This document shows positions 50,564 to 58,941 of a stretch of DNA of 64,000 bases, piece after piece. Within the stretch, counting starts at the first letter, position 1, and each line of letters opens with the position of its first letter. The translations under genes and the position numbers were made by a program. The notes below the pieces were generated by a model, which was not told where the DNA came from, did no database searches, and was given only the letters and a program-made list of their open reading frames with translations. The stretch comes from Streptomyces sp. NBC_00663 (lineage in GTDB: Bacteria > Actinomycetota > Actinomycetes > Streptomycetales > Streptomycetaceae). The DNA is taken from positions 4,960,001-5,024,000 of the forward strand of contig NZ_CP109027.1 in NCBI RefSeq assembly GCF_036226885.1, given 5' to 3'.

Positions 50564-51703
50564 TCAAGGCCCGGAAGCAATGGCCACGCGCTGCTCATCC
50601 TCAATGTCGAGGCGCCGCATTAGGAAGCTGGCGAAGACCAGCATCTCTTCGGCCTCATCGCGCGCGTCCTTCTCGTCCGGCCCGTGCATGCGAGGGTTAC
50701 GCAAGGCGCCCATTGCGCCCTTGAACAGGAACTGCATGCCGTTCTGCTCGCTCTCCAGTGAGCTCCCCGTGGACCGGGTCACTGTGATCTGAGGGGCGGG
50801 TTTACCCAGGGCGATACCCATTAGCCTCTCACCGACCTCGTTGATGCCGATGAGCGTCGCGACACGGTGCTCCACCGCCTGGAAGGCGCTCCTGACCGCG
50901 TCGTAGTAGAGACCGACGTTGAACCGTACGGCCGCGACATCCGCGATCAGCGGATGCAGCATGCAGGTGACATACATGGCATTCGCCGACTCAGCGTCCG
51001 CGATCGAGATGGCGGGTATGGCCTCAGGGACGAGAGCGGAAACGGGATCCTGGCCTTTATGGAAGGGCGTGTTGTCGGCCTCAACCCGCGCAGGTCCCAG
51101 CACCTGCTCACGGATGCGCCAGTACTCATCCACTCGCGCCACATCCGCAAACGGGCGGATGTTTCGGTCGTAGCGCAGCGTCCAGTCGAGATCTTCTGGG
51201 TTGTGGCTGCCTCCGCGGAAGCAGGGCTCGTGCAGCCCGAGCGCGAAGGCGGCGAAAGTGACCTTCTTATTCAGAGCCGCCACATCGACGGCAGCCGTCA
51301 CAGGCCCTAGGTCGACAGGCCGCAGATCTGGCAGCGCGCCGGGCTCCTTGGGCTGATAGTGAGGTTCGATCGAAGCCGCAGTCCGCACCATGGCAAGGAG
51401 GACCCGGATAGCGGGACCGGTGCCGACGCAGTTCGCAGCGCCAGCGACCGTCAGAGACAACTCCGTCGTGCCCTGCGGAAGTCGCCACAGGTCAGCATCT
51501 ACGCCCCGGACCAGCGCGGGGGACAGCTGTTGAACGGCCTCTTCGAACTTCAGCCCTGACGCATATAGCCTCCGATCGACATAATCGAAGGTCGGCCAGC
51601 GAAGGAAGGCGGAGAAATGCTGCCAGACCACGTCGAGAAGGGCGTGGCCATCCTCACCGGTGGGCCGAGGCATTCCCTCAGGCGCGACAGTCCGAACGAT
51701 CAC
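50564..51703 (-). CDS. TIGR02391-type (Ymh-like) cargo protein
   Basis: 379 residues from a GTG at 51703 after GGGGACAG. The C-terminal third matches the TIGR02391 pattern: DAVRSAFQAVEHRVATLIG, then NGMQFLFKGAMGALRNPRMHG and a final helix (AEEMLVFASFLMRRLDI). These domains resemble HEPN folds and often sit in phage-defence or restriction loci. The N-terminal 240 residues are unrecognised. It is divergent from the pentapeptide gene across about 300 bp. Confidence 0.7.
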   Translation of the reverse strand: MIVRTVAPEGMPRPTGEDGHALLDVVWQHFSAFLRWPTFDYVDRRLYASGLKFEEAVQQLSPALVRGVDADLWRLPQGTTELSLTVAGAANCVGTGPAIRVLLAMVRTAASIEPHYQPKEPGALPDLRPVDLGPVTAAVDVAALNKKVTFAAFALGLHEPCFRGGSHNPEDLDWTLRYDRNIRPFADVARVDEYWRIREQVLGPARVEADNTPFHKGQDPVSALVPEAIPAISIADAESANAMYVTCMLHPLIADVAAVRFNVGLYYDAVRSAFQAVEHRVATLIGINEVGERLMGIALGKPAPQITVTRSTGSSLESEQNGMQFLFKGAMGALRNPRMHGPDEKDARDEAEEMLVFASFLMRRLDIEDEQRVAIASGP

Positions 51704-52007
51704 CTGCTGTCCCCCAGCGTCCTAGTTTGAGCGGTGCACGCAGGCTACTACGGGACCCTGCCCTGCCAGTTGCGAGTTTCGTACATCTGATCACGAGCAC
51801 TGTGCACCGCGAGCCGCGCTGCTAGGGAGTAGCGACGTCGGCGCAGGCGGGCATCCGCATCGCGTATCGCACTGATGCTGGCGGGCGAGCCATGACGATC
51901 ACCACACCGACGACAGTGTCAGTCGGACTCACTTGAATACCTCAACTCTTCCTCTGAGCAACCCCGTACACCGAATCCGGAGCAACAGCGACAGACATAA
52001 TGTCGCC
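51704..52007. other. Divergent intergenic region in the cargo block
   Basis: 304 bp between the TIGR02391-type and pentapeptide genes. It should hold both promoters, but no box is clear enough to name. No RNA or repeat is seen. Confidence 0.4.
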
Positions 52008-52952
52008 ATGAGCGACGAACAGCCAAAGGAAAGGCCACCCTTCCGTATCTGGGTGCTCGGAACACTCGCAGTAGTCGGCTTCGTGATCCTCTTCTGGCGT
52101 GGCCCCTGGTGGTTCGATGGTGCCCACATCCGTGATGCCAATCTCGAACCTGCTGATGGAGTCGTCATCACTGGCTTCCGGACTGGGCTGGTTGCACTGG
52201 CAGCAGGCATCATTGCCGGGATGGGCCTCTGGTACACACACAAGAGCCACCGGCACGCCGAAAAGCTCTACGAGCACGGGCAAGAACAGTTCAACCACGC
52301 CCGCGAGAAGGATCGCGAGCAAGCCGAGTTGACACGCGAAGGGCAAGTCACCGGACGCTACGTCGAGGCCATCAAGTTGCTGGCATCTCAGAATACAACT
52401 GAACGACTCGGCGGTATCTACAGCCTCGAACGGATTATGAACGACTCACCGAAGGACTACGCCACCGTGGTGAAAGTCCTCGCGGCCTTTCTCCGTCAGA
52501 AGCCATTGAAGCCGATGCGTCAGGCAATCCCCATTGATAAGCAGGCAGCCTTCACCGTCCTCAGCCGTCGCCCGAAGCACGAAGGGGTGCACCCCGAAAA
52601 CATCGACCTGCGTGGTGCGTATCTTGTGGGTGCGGTATCCGAGGGAGGCAACTGGGAGAACGCCAACTTCAGCGGCGCCAACCTCACTGAAGCCTTCCTG
52701 GTCGATATCTTTGGGCCATACGCAGACTTCAGTGGAGCGATCCTCGACAGGGCCGATTTGCATAACTCGGCCATACCAGGTGCCAGGTTCAATGGCGCAT
52801 CGCTACGCGCAACCACACTGCCAGGCAGCCTCGAAGGAGTCTGGCTCTGGGACACTGACCTCAGGGAAGTCACTAATTACAGGCCAGAGCTGATACGAAA
52901 AGCGTACACCAACGACGGTACACAGGCTCCCGCCAGAGAAGCCAGTCAGTAG
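52008..52952 (+). CDS. Membrane-anchored pentapeptide-repeat protein
   Basis: 314 residues from the ATG at 52008. Two membrane helices (IWVLGTLAVVGFVILFW and FRTGLVALAAGIIAGMGLWY) are followed by a charged coiled region (EKLYEHGQEQFNHAREKDRE) and a conserved RYVEAIKLLASQNTTERLGGIYSLERI segment. Pentapeptide repeats form the C-terminus (VHPENIDLRGAYL; ANFSGANLTEAFL; ADFSGAILDRADL; ARFNGASLRATTL). Similar proteins are common in Streptomyces; function unknown. Confidence 0.8.
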   Translation: MSDEQPKERPPFRIWVLGTLAVVGFVILFWRGPWWFDGAHIRDANLEPADGVVITGFRTGLVALAAGIIAGMGLWYTHKSHRHAEKLYEHGQEQFNHAREKDREQAELTREGQVTGRYVEAIKLLASQNTTERLGGIYSLERIMNDSPKDYATVVKVLAAFLRQKPLKPMRQAIPIDKQAAFTVLSRRPKHEGVHPENIDLRGAYLVGAVSEGGNWENANFSGANLTEAFLVDIFGPYADFSGAILDRADLHNSAIPGARFNGASLRATTLPGSLEGVWLWDTDLREVTNYRPELIRKAYTNDGTQAPAREASQ

Positions 52953-52998
52953 AGACTCTGCCGGCTACCCGCTACTTGCAGCCGCCTGCGGCGATGTA

Positions 52999-54498
52999 TT
53001 AGAGAAATGGCGTGTGTCGCGGAATCATATCGACTGCCATTTTGTCACTAATCTCCATGGCCGCCTGCCACACCTTTGGCCGACGCTTCCGGAGAGTTTT
53101 GATTGATTTCCTGGCGTCGTTGACGCTGGCCAGGTCTTTGCGAGTGAAGCAAAAGAAGGGAGGCAGGAGATCCGCCTGCTGTTCGTCTTCCAGCAGTAGT
53201 AGTGTCAAGCCGTTCAAATAGCCTTCAATATAGCTGACGTCCCAGTAATTCCGCTCCTTCTTCTTCTTTTTTCGCATTGTCTCATAGTTGTGCGCCAGTC
53301 GATGAACGCGTGCGCCATCAGAGTATTCACCAGTCTTGCGACGAGTCAGAATTCGACTGCAAGCGTCAAGTAGGCCGTCTTGATAGCTCAGACAGTAAAT
53401 GACCCCAGGAAATTCTTTATGGTTCAACTCCTGCGCGTCTGCATGCGCTCGCGAGACCCTCGCATGCGCCTTCCTGACCCAATCATAGATATCATCGAAA
53501 AGGTAGTGGTCGTGATGACTTGTCACTGCCTCCTTGAGCTGATGGAGGAAATGGTCACCACCAGTCTGCAAAACACTAAGGTCAAAGTCCGAGGCGTTGG
53601 GGGGCGGGAAAGGGGAAACTGTGTAGGCGCGGGGGCGCATTTTTGACATTCCGGTAGTCAATGTTTTGTAGATTTCAATGAAATCTGAGTCGGACAATGA
53701 GTAACCAATAAATATCACAGTTTTCGTAGCAAGTAGATGGCGCAGCGTGCCTCCGATGGCGTTTCCCTTAAGGGATTCTAGAGCTCTTTGATAGTCATCA
53801 GAGGTGGCCACGAGTGAGGATAGAGAATCTATTGACCCATGAATCTTGTAGACTTTCCGGTTCGGTAGCGAGTGAAGTGCGTAGTCAGAATCCGCGACGA
53901 TTGGTATAGCGCCGCAATCTTGCTCGAAGTAACGGTCCCAATTTGTGGTAATGATATCTGAAATATAGGGCATAGTGGCCAATTCGCGATGAAAGCGCGT
54001 TGCATCGCTCCGCAACCCTGGGAAGCTGTCTGCATAGTCGAATCGTTGCCAAATTTTCCGTACGAGATCTGGCCTCCCATTCTGGTCCTCATAGCGTTGC
54101 ATGACGTCGGGAAAGGAGGGCCCCGGATCGATATTCAGTTCCTGTGCTACCTCCGTGTACATATTGACCGGGAAGACGGCTGGAACTTCCGTGCTGATCC
54201 CGGCTCCTGCAAAAATTGCAACGTCACCTTTCGCTGCTGCTTCTACCAGGCTCTGCGGCAGCTCTACGGGAGTGTCATGTTCGCAGAGGTAGCATGAGTG
54301 CTCCATGTCTCTCGCATCCTTCCAGCTATATACGCAGCGTAAGTCGTCTCGATCGCCTACGCCATGGCACTGGGGGCATGGACGCGCAGTTCCTCTCAGT
54401 AGGTAAGAGTGGTGCTTCGCGAGGATCACTACGCCAGTACGTAATGCTAGGTCGGCGGAGCGGCTTTGGGGTGGCGCTGCTTTGGCGCGAGTGATCAT
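52999..54498 (-). CDS. SIR2-domain protein, probable anti-phage effector
   Basis: 499 residues from the ATG at 54498. A zinc-ribbon-like N-terminus (CPQC at about residue 40, CYLC near 70) precedes a SIR2 domain: VAIFAGAGISTEVP (NAD loop), ISDIITTNWDRYFE (catalytic Asn), VYKIHGSIDSL (His), and FIGYSLSDSDFIEIY. The C-terminal 200 residues are unrecognised. Defence-type SIR2 proteins deplete NAD+ after phage sensing. GC content is far below the surrounding genes, so recent acquisition is likely. The start lies inside an inverted repeat. Confidence 0.82.
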   Translation of the reverse strand: MITRAKAAPPQSRSADLALRTGVVILAKHHSYLLRGTARPCPQCHGVGDRDDLRCVYSWKDARDMEHSCYLCEHDTPVELPQSLVEAAAKGDVAIFAGAGISTEVPAVFPVNMYTEVAQELNIDPGPSFPDVMQRYEDQNGRPDLVRKIWQRFDYADSFPGLRSDATRFHRELATMPYISDIITTNWDRYFEQDCGAIPIVADSDYALHSLPNRKVYKIHGSIDSLSSLVATSDDYQRALESLKGNAIGGTLRHLLATKTVIFIGYSLSDSDFIEIYKTLTTGMSKMRPRAYTVSPFPPPNASDFDLSVLQTGGDHFLHQLKEAVTSHHDHYLFDDIYDWVRKAHARVSRAHADAQELNHKEFPGVIYCLSYQDGLLDACSRILTRRKTGEYSDGARVHRLAHNYETMRKKKKKERNYWDVSYIEGYLNGLTLLLLEDEQQADLLPPFFCFTRKDLASVNDARKSIKTLRKRRPKVWQAAMEISDKMAVDMIPRHTPFL

Positions 54499-54590
54499 GG
54501 CCCCGTAAGCTTCCGGCGCGTCGGGCAGTCTGTGGACCTGCCCGGTAAAGCACGACGTTGGGGCCATGATCTTCGAGGCTCGCGCCAAAG
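54480..54590. repeat. Composite inverted repeat over the SIR2 start
   Basis: The left arm (54480-54504) is CTTTGGCGCGAG, T, GATCATGGCCCC. The right arm (54560-54590) is GGGGCCATGATC, a 7-bp spacer, CTCGCGCCAAAG. Both 12-bp blocks match perfectly in inverted order. The SIR2 ATG is inside the left arm, so the leader RNA could fold over its start. Confidence 0.7.
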
Positions 54591-54792
54591 TGGCTCCGTA
54601 AAGCCGTGGAGCCGACCGCCCCAGCCACGACGTACCCCCTTCTCTGGCATCGGGCGGCTGCATGCTTTGAGCGCGGCACGGGCGCCGGCCGGGCTGGAGC
54701 GGGGCGGAGACAGGAGCGCAGGCCCGGCCGGGGGCCGGGCCGCGCGCGGGGAGCGGAGCGAGCCGCCTTGAACCAGTAGAGAAAGTTGTAAC

Positions 54793-55170
54793 TCAGTCGG
54801 GCGTGTGGGGCTTGAAGTCGTTTGTGCAGGCTGGGAGTTCGACGCCTTGGCGGTGGGCGAGCGGTAGGAAGAGCACTGGTCGGATCGTCCAGGTGATGCG
54901 GGTCTGGGCATGGGGGATCGTGACCGTGCAGGGTTCTGAGCGCAGCAGGGCTTGTCGGGTTGCGATGCGTCCCTGGGAGAGCCAGGCCCACGCCACGTCG
55001 GAAGCGTCGGAGTCCAGAGCTGGAGAGATCGTGCGGAGCGTTACCGCAACCCATCTGTCTGCCTGGGAAGCCGAGTAGGCGTCGAGGGATGCCCGGAGCG
55101 TCGGCCGTTCTTCCTCGGTGAGGCCCTGGGTCCAGCACTCGCACCAGTAGCCGTGGCGGGGTCCGTTCAT
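54793..55170 (-). CDS. Hypothetical protein of AICE type
   Basis: 125 residues. The ATG overlaps the stop of the ATP-binding gene by one base. It starts NGPRHGYWCECWTQGLTEEERPTLRASLDAY and ends RQGVELPACTNDFKPHTPD. I recall this type next to ATP-binding regulators in Streptomyces, but assign no function. Confidence 0.6.
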   Translation of the reverse strand: MNGPRHGYWCECWTQGLTEEERPTLRASLDAYSASQADRWVAVTLRTISPALDSDASDVAWAWLSQGRIATRQALLRSEPCTVTIPHAQTRITWTIRPVLFLPLAHRQGVELPACTNDFKPHTPD

Positions 55171-55598
55171 CAGCACGGGTGGCCTTCCCTGCGTACGTCG
55201 GTGAAGAGCTCCGCGGTGACCGTGTGGCCGCCGTCGCTGTCGTGGACCACGACCCGGTGGGCGATCGCGGTGACCATGCCCAGGCCCCGGCCGTGCTCGG
55301 CCTCCTGGTCCTGGTGCTCGACCTTCGGGACCGCGCCAGCGCCTCCGCCATCCGTGACCGACAGGGCGATCACCTGTGCCGACACCGCCAGTGCCAGATG
55401 GAAGCTGCCGGAGTCCCGGCCGCTGGCCGTGTGCAGGATTGCGTTCGCGCTCAGCTCGCTCACGATCAGCTCGGCGTCCTCGACCAGCGGCGATCCGCGC
55501 AGGATGTCGCGGGTCCAGCGGCGAGCCCGGCTCACCTCTTCTGGAAAACCTGGGCAAGTGAGCCCCCAGACCCGGGCTGCACTCGTATACTCGTGCAT
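55170..55598 (-). CDS. RsbW-like ATP-binding protein (HATPase_c_2)
   Basis: 142 residues from the ATG at 55598, placed 6 bp after AAGGA; an ATG at 55628 would add ten residues. The GHKL core shows EDAELIVSELSANAILHT (N-box), VTDGGGAG (G1) and HGRGLGMVTAIAHR (G2). Such single-domain kinases act as anti-sigma or regulatory proteins. The start codon lies inside a copy of the element's repeated operator. Confidence 0.8.
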   Translation of the reverse strand: MHEYTSAARVWGLTCPGFPEEVSRARRWTRDILRGSPLVEDAELIVSELSANAILHTASGRDSGSFHLALAVSAQVIALSVTDGGGAGAVPKVEHQDQEAEHGRGLGMVTAIAHRVVVHDSDGGHTVTAELFTDVRREGHPC

Positions 55599-55603
55599 AC
55601 AAG
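55581..55603. promoter_or_regulatory. KorSA-type operator, copy a (over the ATP-binding gene start)
   Basis: ACTCGTAT and ACTCGTGC stand in tandem 8 bp apart followed by ATAC. It overlaps the ATG at 55598, so binding could block translation initiation or a nearby promoter. Confidence 0.5.
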
Positions 55604-55644
55604 TTCCTTCGTGCTGATAGGCCGCCATGTGCAGCGGGTTCGGG

Positions 55645-56076
55645 CTAGACGAGTTTCACGCCGTCGTGGGCGCGGATGGCCGGCGGGGACGTCGCGTCGA
55701 GTGCGTCCAGGACGCGGATGGCGTACGCCTCGTCGGAGAGATCGGAGACTTCTTCGCGGGTGGCCCAGCGCAGGGCGCGGGTTTCGTCGCCGGTGGTGGG
55801 CGTGCCGTCGGCGGCTTCGCAGCGGAAGACCAGCGAGACGATCAGGCCCGTCATGTTCTTGTAGACGCCGGTCAGGGTCGCGGGAAGTGCGATCTTGATG
55901 CCGGTTTCTTCGAGGACTTCGCGTTGGAGGGCCTCGGGGATGGTCTCCTCGCGTTCGAGGACGCCGCCCGGGGGTTCCCACTTGCCGTTGTCGCGGCGCT
56001 GGATCAGAAGGGCCCGGCCCTGGGCGTCGACGACCACTCCGGCAACGCTCACGGAGTGCGGTCGGTCAGTGCTCAC
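55645..56076 (-). CDS. Nudix hydrolase, Pif-like
   Basis: 143 residues from a GTG at 56076. The Nudix box is complete: GGVLEREETIPEALQREVLEETGI fits Gx5Ex7REUxEExGU. In pSAM2 the Nudix protein Pif prevents redundant transfer between element-bearing cells, and the position next to the GntR repressor fits. A nucleotide-cleaning enzyme is the alternative. Confidence 0.82.
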   Translation of the reverse strand: MSTDRPHSVSVAGVVVDAQGRALLIQRRDNGKWEPPGGVLEREETIPEALQREVLEETGIKIALPATLTGVYKNMTGLIVSLVFRCEAADGTPTTGDETRALRWATREEVSDLSDEAYAIRVLDALDATSPPAIRAHDGVKLV

Positions 56077-56123
56077 GTTCCTCGGCCCTCTCGGCTGGCT
56101 AGGCTCTCCACCGTAGCAACAAG

Positions 56124-56146
56124 ACTCGCCCACTCGTCTAGATACC
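56124..56146. promoter_or_regulatory. KorSA-type operator, copy b
   Basis: ACTCGCCC and ACTCGTCT in tandem 8 bp apart, then AGATACC, lie between the divergent Nudix and GntR genes and 14 bp before the GntR start, consistent with autoregulation. Confidence 0.6.
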
Positions 56147-56159
56147 TAAAGGAGTACGC

Positions 56160-56948
56160 GTGAGCCCTCTTTCTTCCGGCCTTCTCGGCGATCTCGACCC
56201 CACGAGCGATCGTGCGGTCTTCCGGCAGATCGCCGACCAGCTGCGTGAGGCCATCGACCGTGGGCGATTCCGCGAGGGCGACAAGCTGCCCTCGGAGGCT
56301 GACCTCGTCGATCACTACGGGGTATCCCGTATGACGGTCCGAAACTCCTTCTCCATCCTTCAGGGGGAAGGGCTCGTGCACGCCGAGCACGGCAAGGGCG
56401 TCTTCGTCCGGCCCCGGCCGCCCGTACGGCGTCTCGCCTCCGACCGGTTCGCGCGGCGGCATCGCGAGCAAGGCAAGTCCGCCTTCATCGTCGAGGCCGA
56501 CGCCGCCGGCAGTCACCCCCAGGTCGACAGCCTTGAGGTGAAGGAAGAGAAGGCCAGCCAGGACATCTCCACCCGGCTCGGGTCCGTACGGCGTGTGCTC
56601 GCCCGGCGGCGCCGGTATCTCCTCGACGGACGGCCGGTCGAGTTCGCCACCTCCTACCTGCCCCTCGACATCGCCCGCGGCACTCAGATCGCCGAACCCA
56701 ACCCCGGGCCCGGCGGCATCTACGCCCGCCTCGAAGAACTTGGCCACCGCCTCGACCACTTCGAGGAGGAGATCCGCGCCCGTATGCCCTCGCCGGCCGA
56801 GGTGAAGACGCTCCGGCTGGCCTCCGGTGTGCCTGTCATCCACCTGGTCCGCACGGCCTTCGACACCGAGGGGCGAGCCGTGGAGGTCTGCGACACCGTG
56901 ATGGCGGCTGACGCATACGTGCTGTCGTACCAGCTTCCGGCGACCTGA
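56160..56948 (+). CDS. GntR/UTRA repressor, KorSA-like
   Basis: 262 residues from a GTG at 56160 after AAAGGAG. The winged helix covers residues 18-85 (FRQIADQLREAIDRGRFREGDKLPSEADLVDHYGVSRMTVRNSF) and a UTRA ligand domain follows (ARRRRYLLDGRPVEFATSYLPLDIA). In pSAM2 KorSA represses its own gene and the activator gene pra, keeping the element integrated. Five TAGACGAGT-type sites in the element are its likely targets. Confidence 0.85.
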   Translation: MSPLSSGLLGDLDPTSDRAVFRQIADQLREAIDRGRFREGDKLPSEADLVDHYGVSRMTVRNSFSILQGEGLVHAEHGKGVFVRPRPPVRRLASDRFARRHREQGKSAFIVEADAAGSHPQVDSLEVKEEKASQDISTRLGSVRRVLARRRRYLLDGRPVEFATSYLPLDIARGTQIAEPNPGPGGIYARLEELGHRLDHFEEEIRARMPSPAEVKTLRLASGVPVIHLVRTAFDTEGRAVEVCDTVMAADAYVLSYQLPAT

Positions 56949-57009
56949 TCGTCATGGTTTGCGATGGTGCGCGAGGTCGGTTCTCGGACTCGTACACCCC
57001 AACAGGCAT

Positions 57010-57028
57010 ACTCGTATAGACGAGTGGG
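57010..57028. promoter_or_regulatory. KorSA-type operator, copy c
   Basis: ACTCG, TATAGA, CGAGT form a short palindrome containing the TAGACGAGTGGG core. It lies downstream of the repressor gene and about 90 bp before the small regulatory gene. Confidence 0.55.
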
Positions 57029-57088
57029 CAAGTTGAGTGGCAGAGTGGTCCGCGTGATCCCGAAGATCGGGTTCGCAGGGCGCATCAT

Positions 57089-57106
57089 GTATAGACGAGT
57101 AGATAG
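57089..57106. promoter_or_regulatory. KorSA-type operator, copy d
   Basis: TATAGACGAGTAGATA, 13 bp before the TTG start of the next gene. It shares the 14-mer TAGACGAGTAGATA with copy e. Confidence 0.6.
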
Positions 57107-57116
57107 GGGAACTCCC

Positions 57117-57476
57117 TTGCGCACCATCCGTGTTGAGGCCTCCGCCGCGACGATCCTGTTGACCGAGGCTCCGGAGCCGAAGGTTCGCGACCGTCAGACC
57201 GGCGAGCGGGCCATGGACACCGTCAGCGGTGAGCCGCTGATGACGATCGGCGTCGTCTACATCGAGGAGGGCGAGTCGTCGCTGATCAAGGTCACCGTTC
57301 CTGAGAGCGGTATCTCGGAGGGACTGGCGCTCGGGGCGCCGGTCTCGCTGCCGGGGCTGATCGCCCGGCCCTGGGAGAGCGTGTTCAACGGGCAGCAGCG
57401 CCACGGCATTGCCTTCCGCGCTGCCGCTGTCACCCCGGCCGCATTCCCGGCTGCTGCCAGCGGGGCCGCTGCCTGA
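57117..57476 (+). CDS. SCO3933-like regulatory protein of AICEs
   Basis: 119 residues from a TTG at 57117 behind GGGGAACTCCC. The sequence RTIRVEASAATILLTEAPEPKVRDRQTGE, MTIGVVYIEEGESSLIKVTVPE and GLIARPWESVFNGQQRHGIAFRA is typical of small proteins found just before the FtsK-like gene in Streptomyces integrative elements. Exact function unknown. It shares TGATG with the TraSA gene. Confidence 0.78.
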   Translation: MRTIRVEASAATILLTEAPEPKVRDRQTGERAMDTVSGEPLMTIGVVYIEEGESSLIKVTVPESGISEGLALGAPVSLPGLIARPWESVFNGQQRHGIAFRAAAVTPAAFPAAASGAAA

Positions 57477-58852
57477 TGTCCGACCTGACGACACTCCTGG
57501 AGGTGGGTGGTCCTGTCGCCGCACTCGGCGGTGGGGCCGCCTACGCCCGGGCCAAGCACCCCGGGGTCTACTGGTCGACCGTCGGCCTGCCGATATCCAC
57601 GGCCCGGCTGCTCAGCTCGTACAGCTCGGTCATGGAAGCGTGCGGTCTGACCGTCGCACCGTCCCGGCTGCGCATGCTGGCAGTCAAGGCCACCACCCGG
57701 CGCGAGATACGGCCCGTACCGCCGCGTCGCGGCATCATCCGTCCTACGTCGACCGGCCTCCGGCTGCGGCTCCGGCTCGCCCCGGGGCAGGAACCCGCCG
57801 ACGTCGCCGCCTCCGCCGAACGACTGCGGCACGCCTGGGGCGTTCACGCCGTCTACGTCACCACCGTCAAGCCCGGTGTCGTCGAACTGCGGCTCGTCGG
57901 CTTCGACGTCCTGCGACAGGTTCGGATGCCTCGCAAGGTCGACTCCGGGTACCTGCGCATCCCGGTCGCGCTTCGCGAGGACGCCACCGCCTTCGTACGC
58001 GACTACCGCACCATGCCGCACCAACTCACCCTCGGCGCAACCCTGTCCGGCAAGTCCATGTACCTGCGCCACCTCATCACCGGACTCGCCCCGCAACCGG
58101 TCGCCCTGGTCGGCATCGACTGCAAGCGGGGCGTGGAGCTGGCGCCATTCGCGTCCCGGCTCTCGGCCCTCGCCACCGACCCGGAGCAGGCTGCCGAACT
58201 GCTTCCCGCGCTCGTCAAGGAAATGGAGGACCGCTACGACCTGATCAAGGCCCGGCAGGGCATTGCGCCGGACATCCCCGACGAGGAGATCACCTCCGAC
58301 CTCTGGGGCCTGCCCGAACACGAACGCCCCACCCCCATCGTGCTGTTCGTCGACGAGGTCGCCGAACTCTTCCTCGTCGCCACCAGGAAGGACGAAGAAC
58401 GGCGCGACGAGATGGTCACCCAACTCATCCGACTCGCCCAACTCGGCCGCGCCGCCGGCATCTACCTCGAAGTCTGCGGACAGCGCTTCGGCGCCGAACT
58501 CGGCAAGGGCGCCACCATGCTCCGCGCCCAGCTGACCGGCCGCGTCTGTCACCGCGTCAATGACGAGGCCTCCGCAAAGATGGCCCTCGGCGACATCGCC
58601 CCGGAAGCGGTCATGGCCGCGTGCGCCATCGCGCCCGAACGCCCCGGCCTGGCCGTCGCCGGTGACACCTCGGGCGGCTGGTCCCGCATCCGTACGCCGT
58701 ACCTCTCCCGCGGCGACGCCGCCGAGACCTGCCGCGACTCCGCGCACCTGGTCCCCGACCTGCCCGCACTCAAGCCCTTCCGGCCCTACGTGCCCGTACG
58801 ACCGGTCGAATCCCCGGCGCCGAAAGTCCAGCCGCGCCCGATCGCCGACTGA
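57476..58852 (+). CDS. traSA: FtsK/SpoIIIE-type conjugal transfer protein TraSA
   Basis: 458 residues. Walker A is TLGATLSGKSMYLRHL and Walker B PIVLFVDEVAELFLV, followed by RAAGIYLEVCGQRFGAEL. Unlike some Tra proteins it lacks strong N-terminal membrane helices. Double-stranded DNA translocation between mycelia by a hexameric ring is the established role of this family. Confidence 0.92.
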   Translation: MSDLTTLLEVGGPVAALGGGAAYARAKHPGVYWSTVGLPISTARLLSSYSSVMEACGLTVAPSRLRMLAVKATTRREIRPVPPRRGIIRPTSTGLRLRLRLAPGQEPADVAASAERLRHAWGVHAVYVTTVKPGVVELRLVGFDVLRQVRMPRKVDSGYLRIPVALREDATAFVRDYRTMPHQLTLGATLSGKSMYLRHLITGLAPQPVALVGIDCKRGVELAPFASRLSALATDPEQAAELLPALVKEMEDRYDLIKARQGIAPDIPDEEITSDLWGLPEHERPTPIVLFVDEVAELFLVATRKDEERRDEMVTQLIRLAQLGRAAGIYLEVCGQRFGAELGKGATMLRAQLTGRVCHRVNDEASAKMALGDIAPEAVMAACAIAPERPGLAVAGDTSGGWSRIRTPYLSRGDAAETCRDSAHLVPDLPALKPFRPYVPVRPVESPAPKVQPRPIAD

Positions 58853-58941
58853 CCTTCCTCCGCCTCCCCAACTCCGGTCGGCGTGACCGCCTCACGCCAC
58901 GTCCCTACCCCTCCCATGCCTGAACCCGGAAGGAGCCGCTC

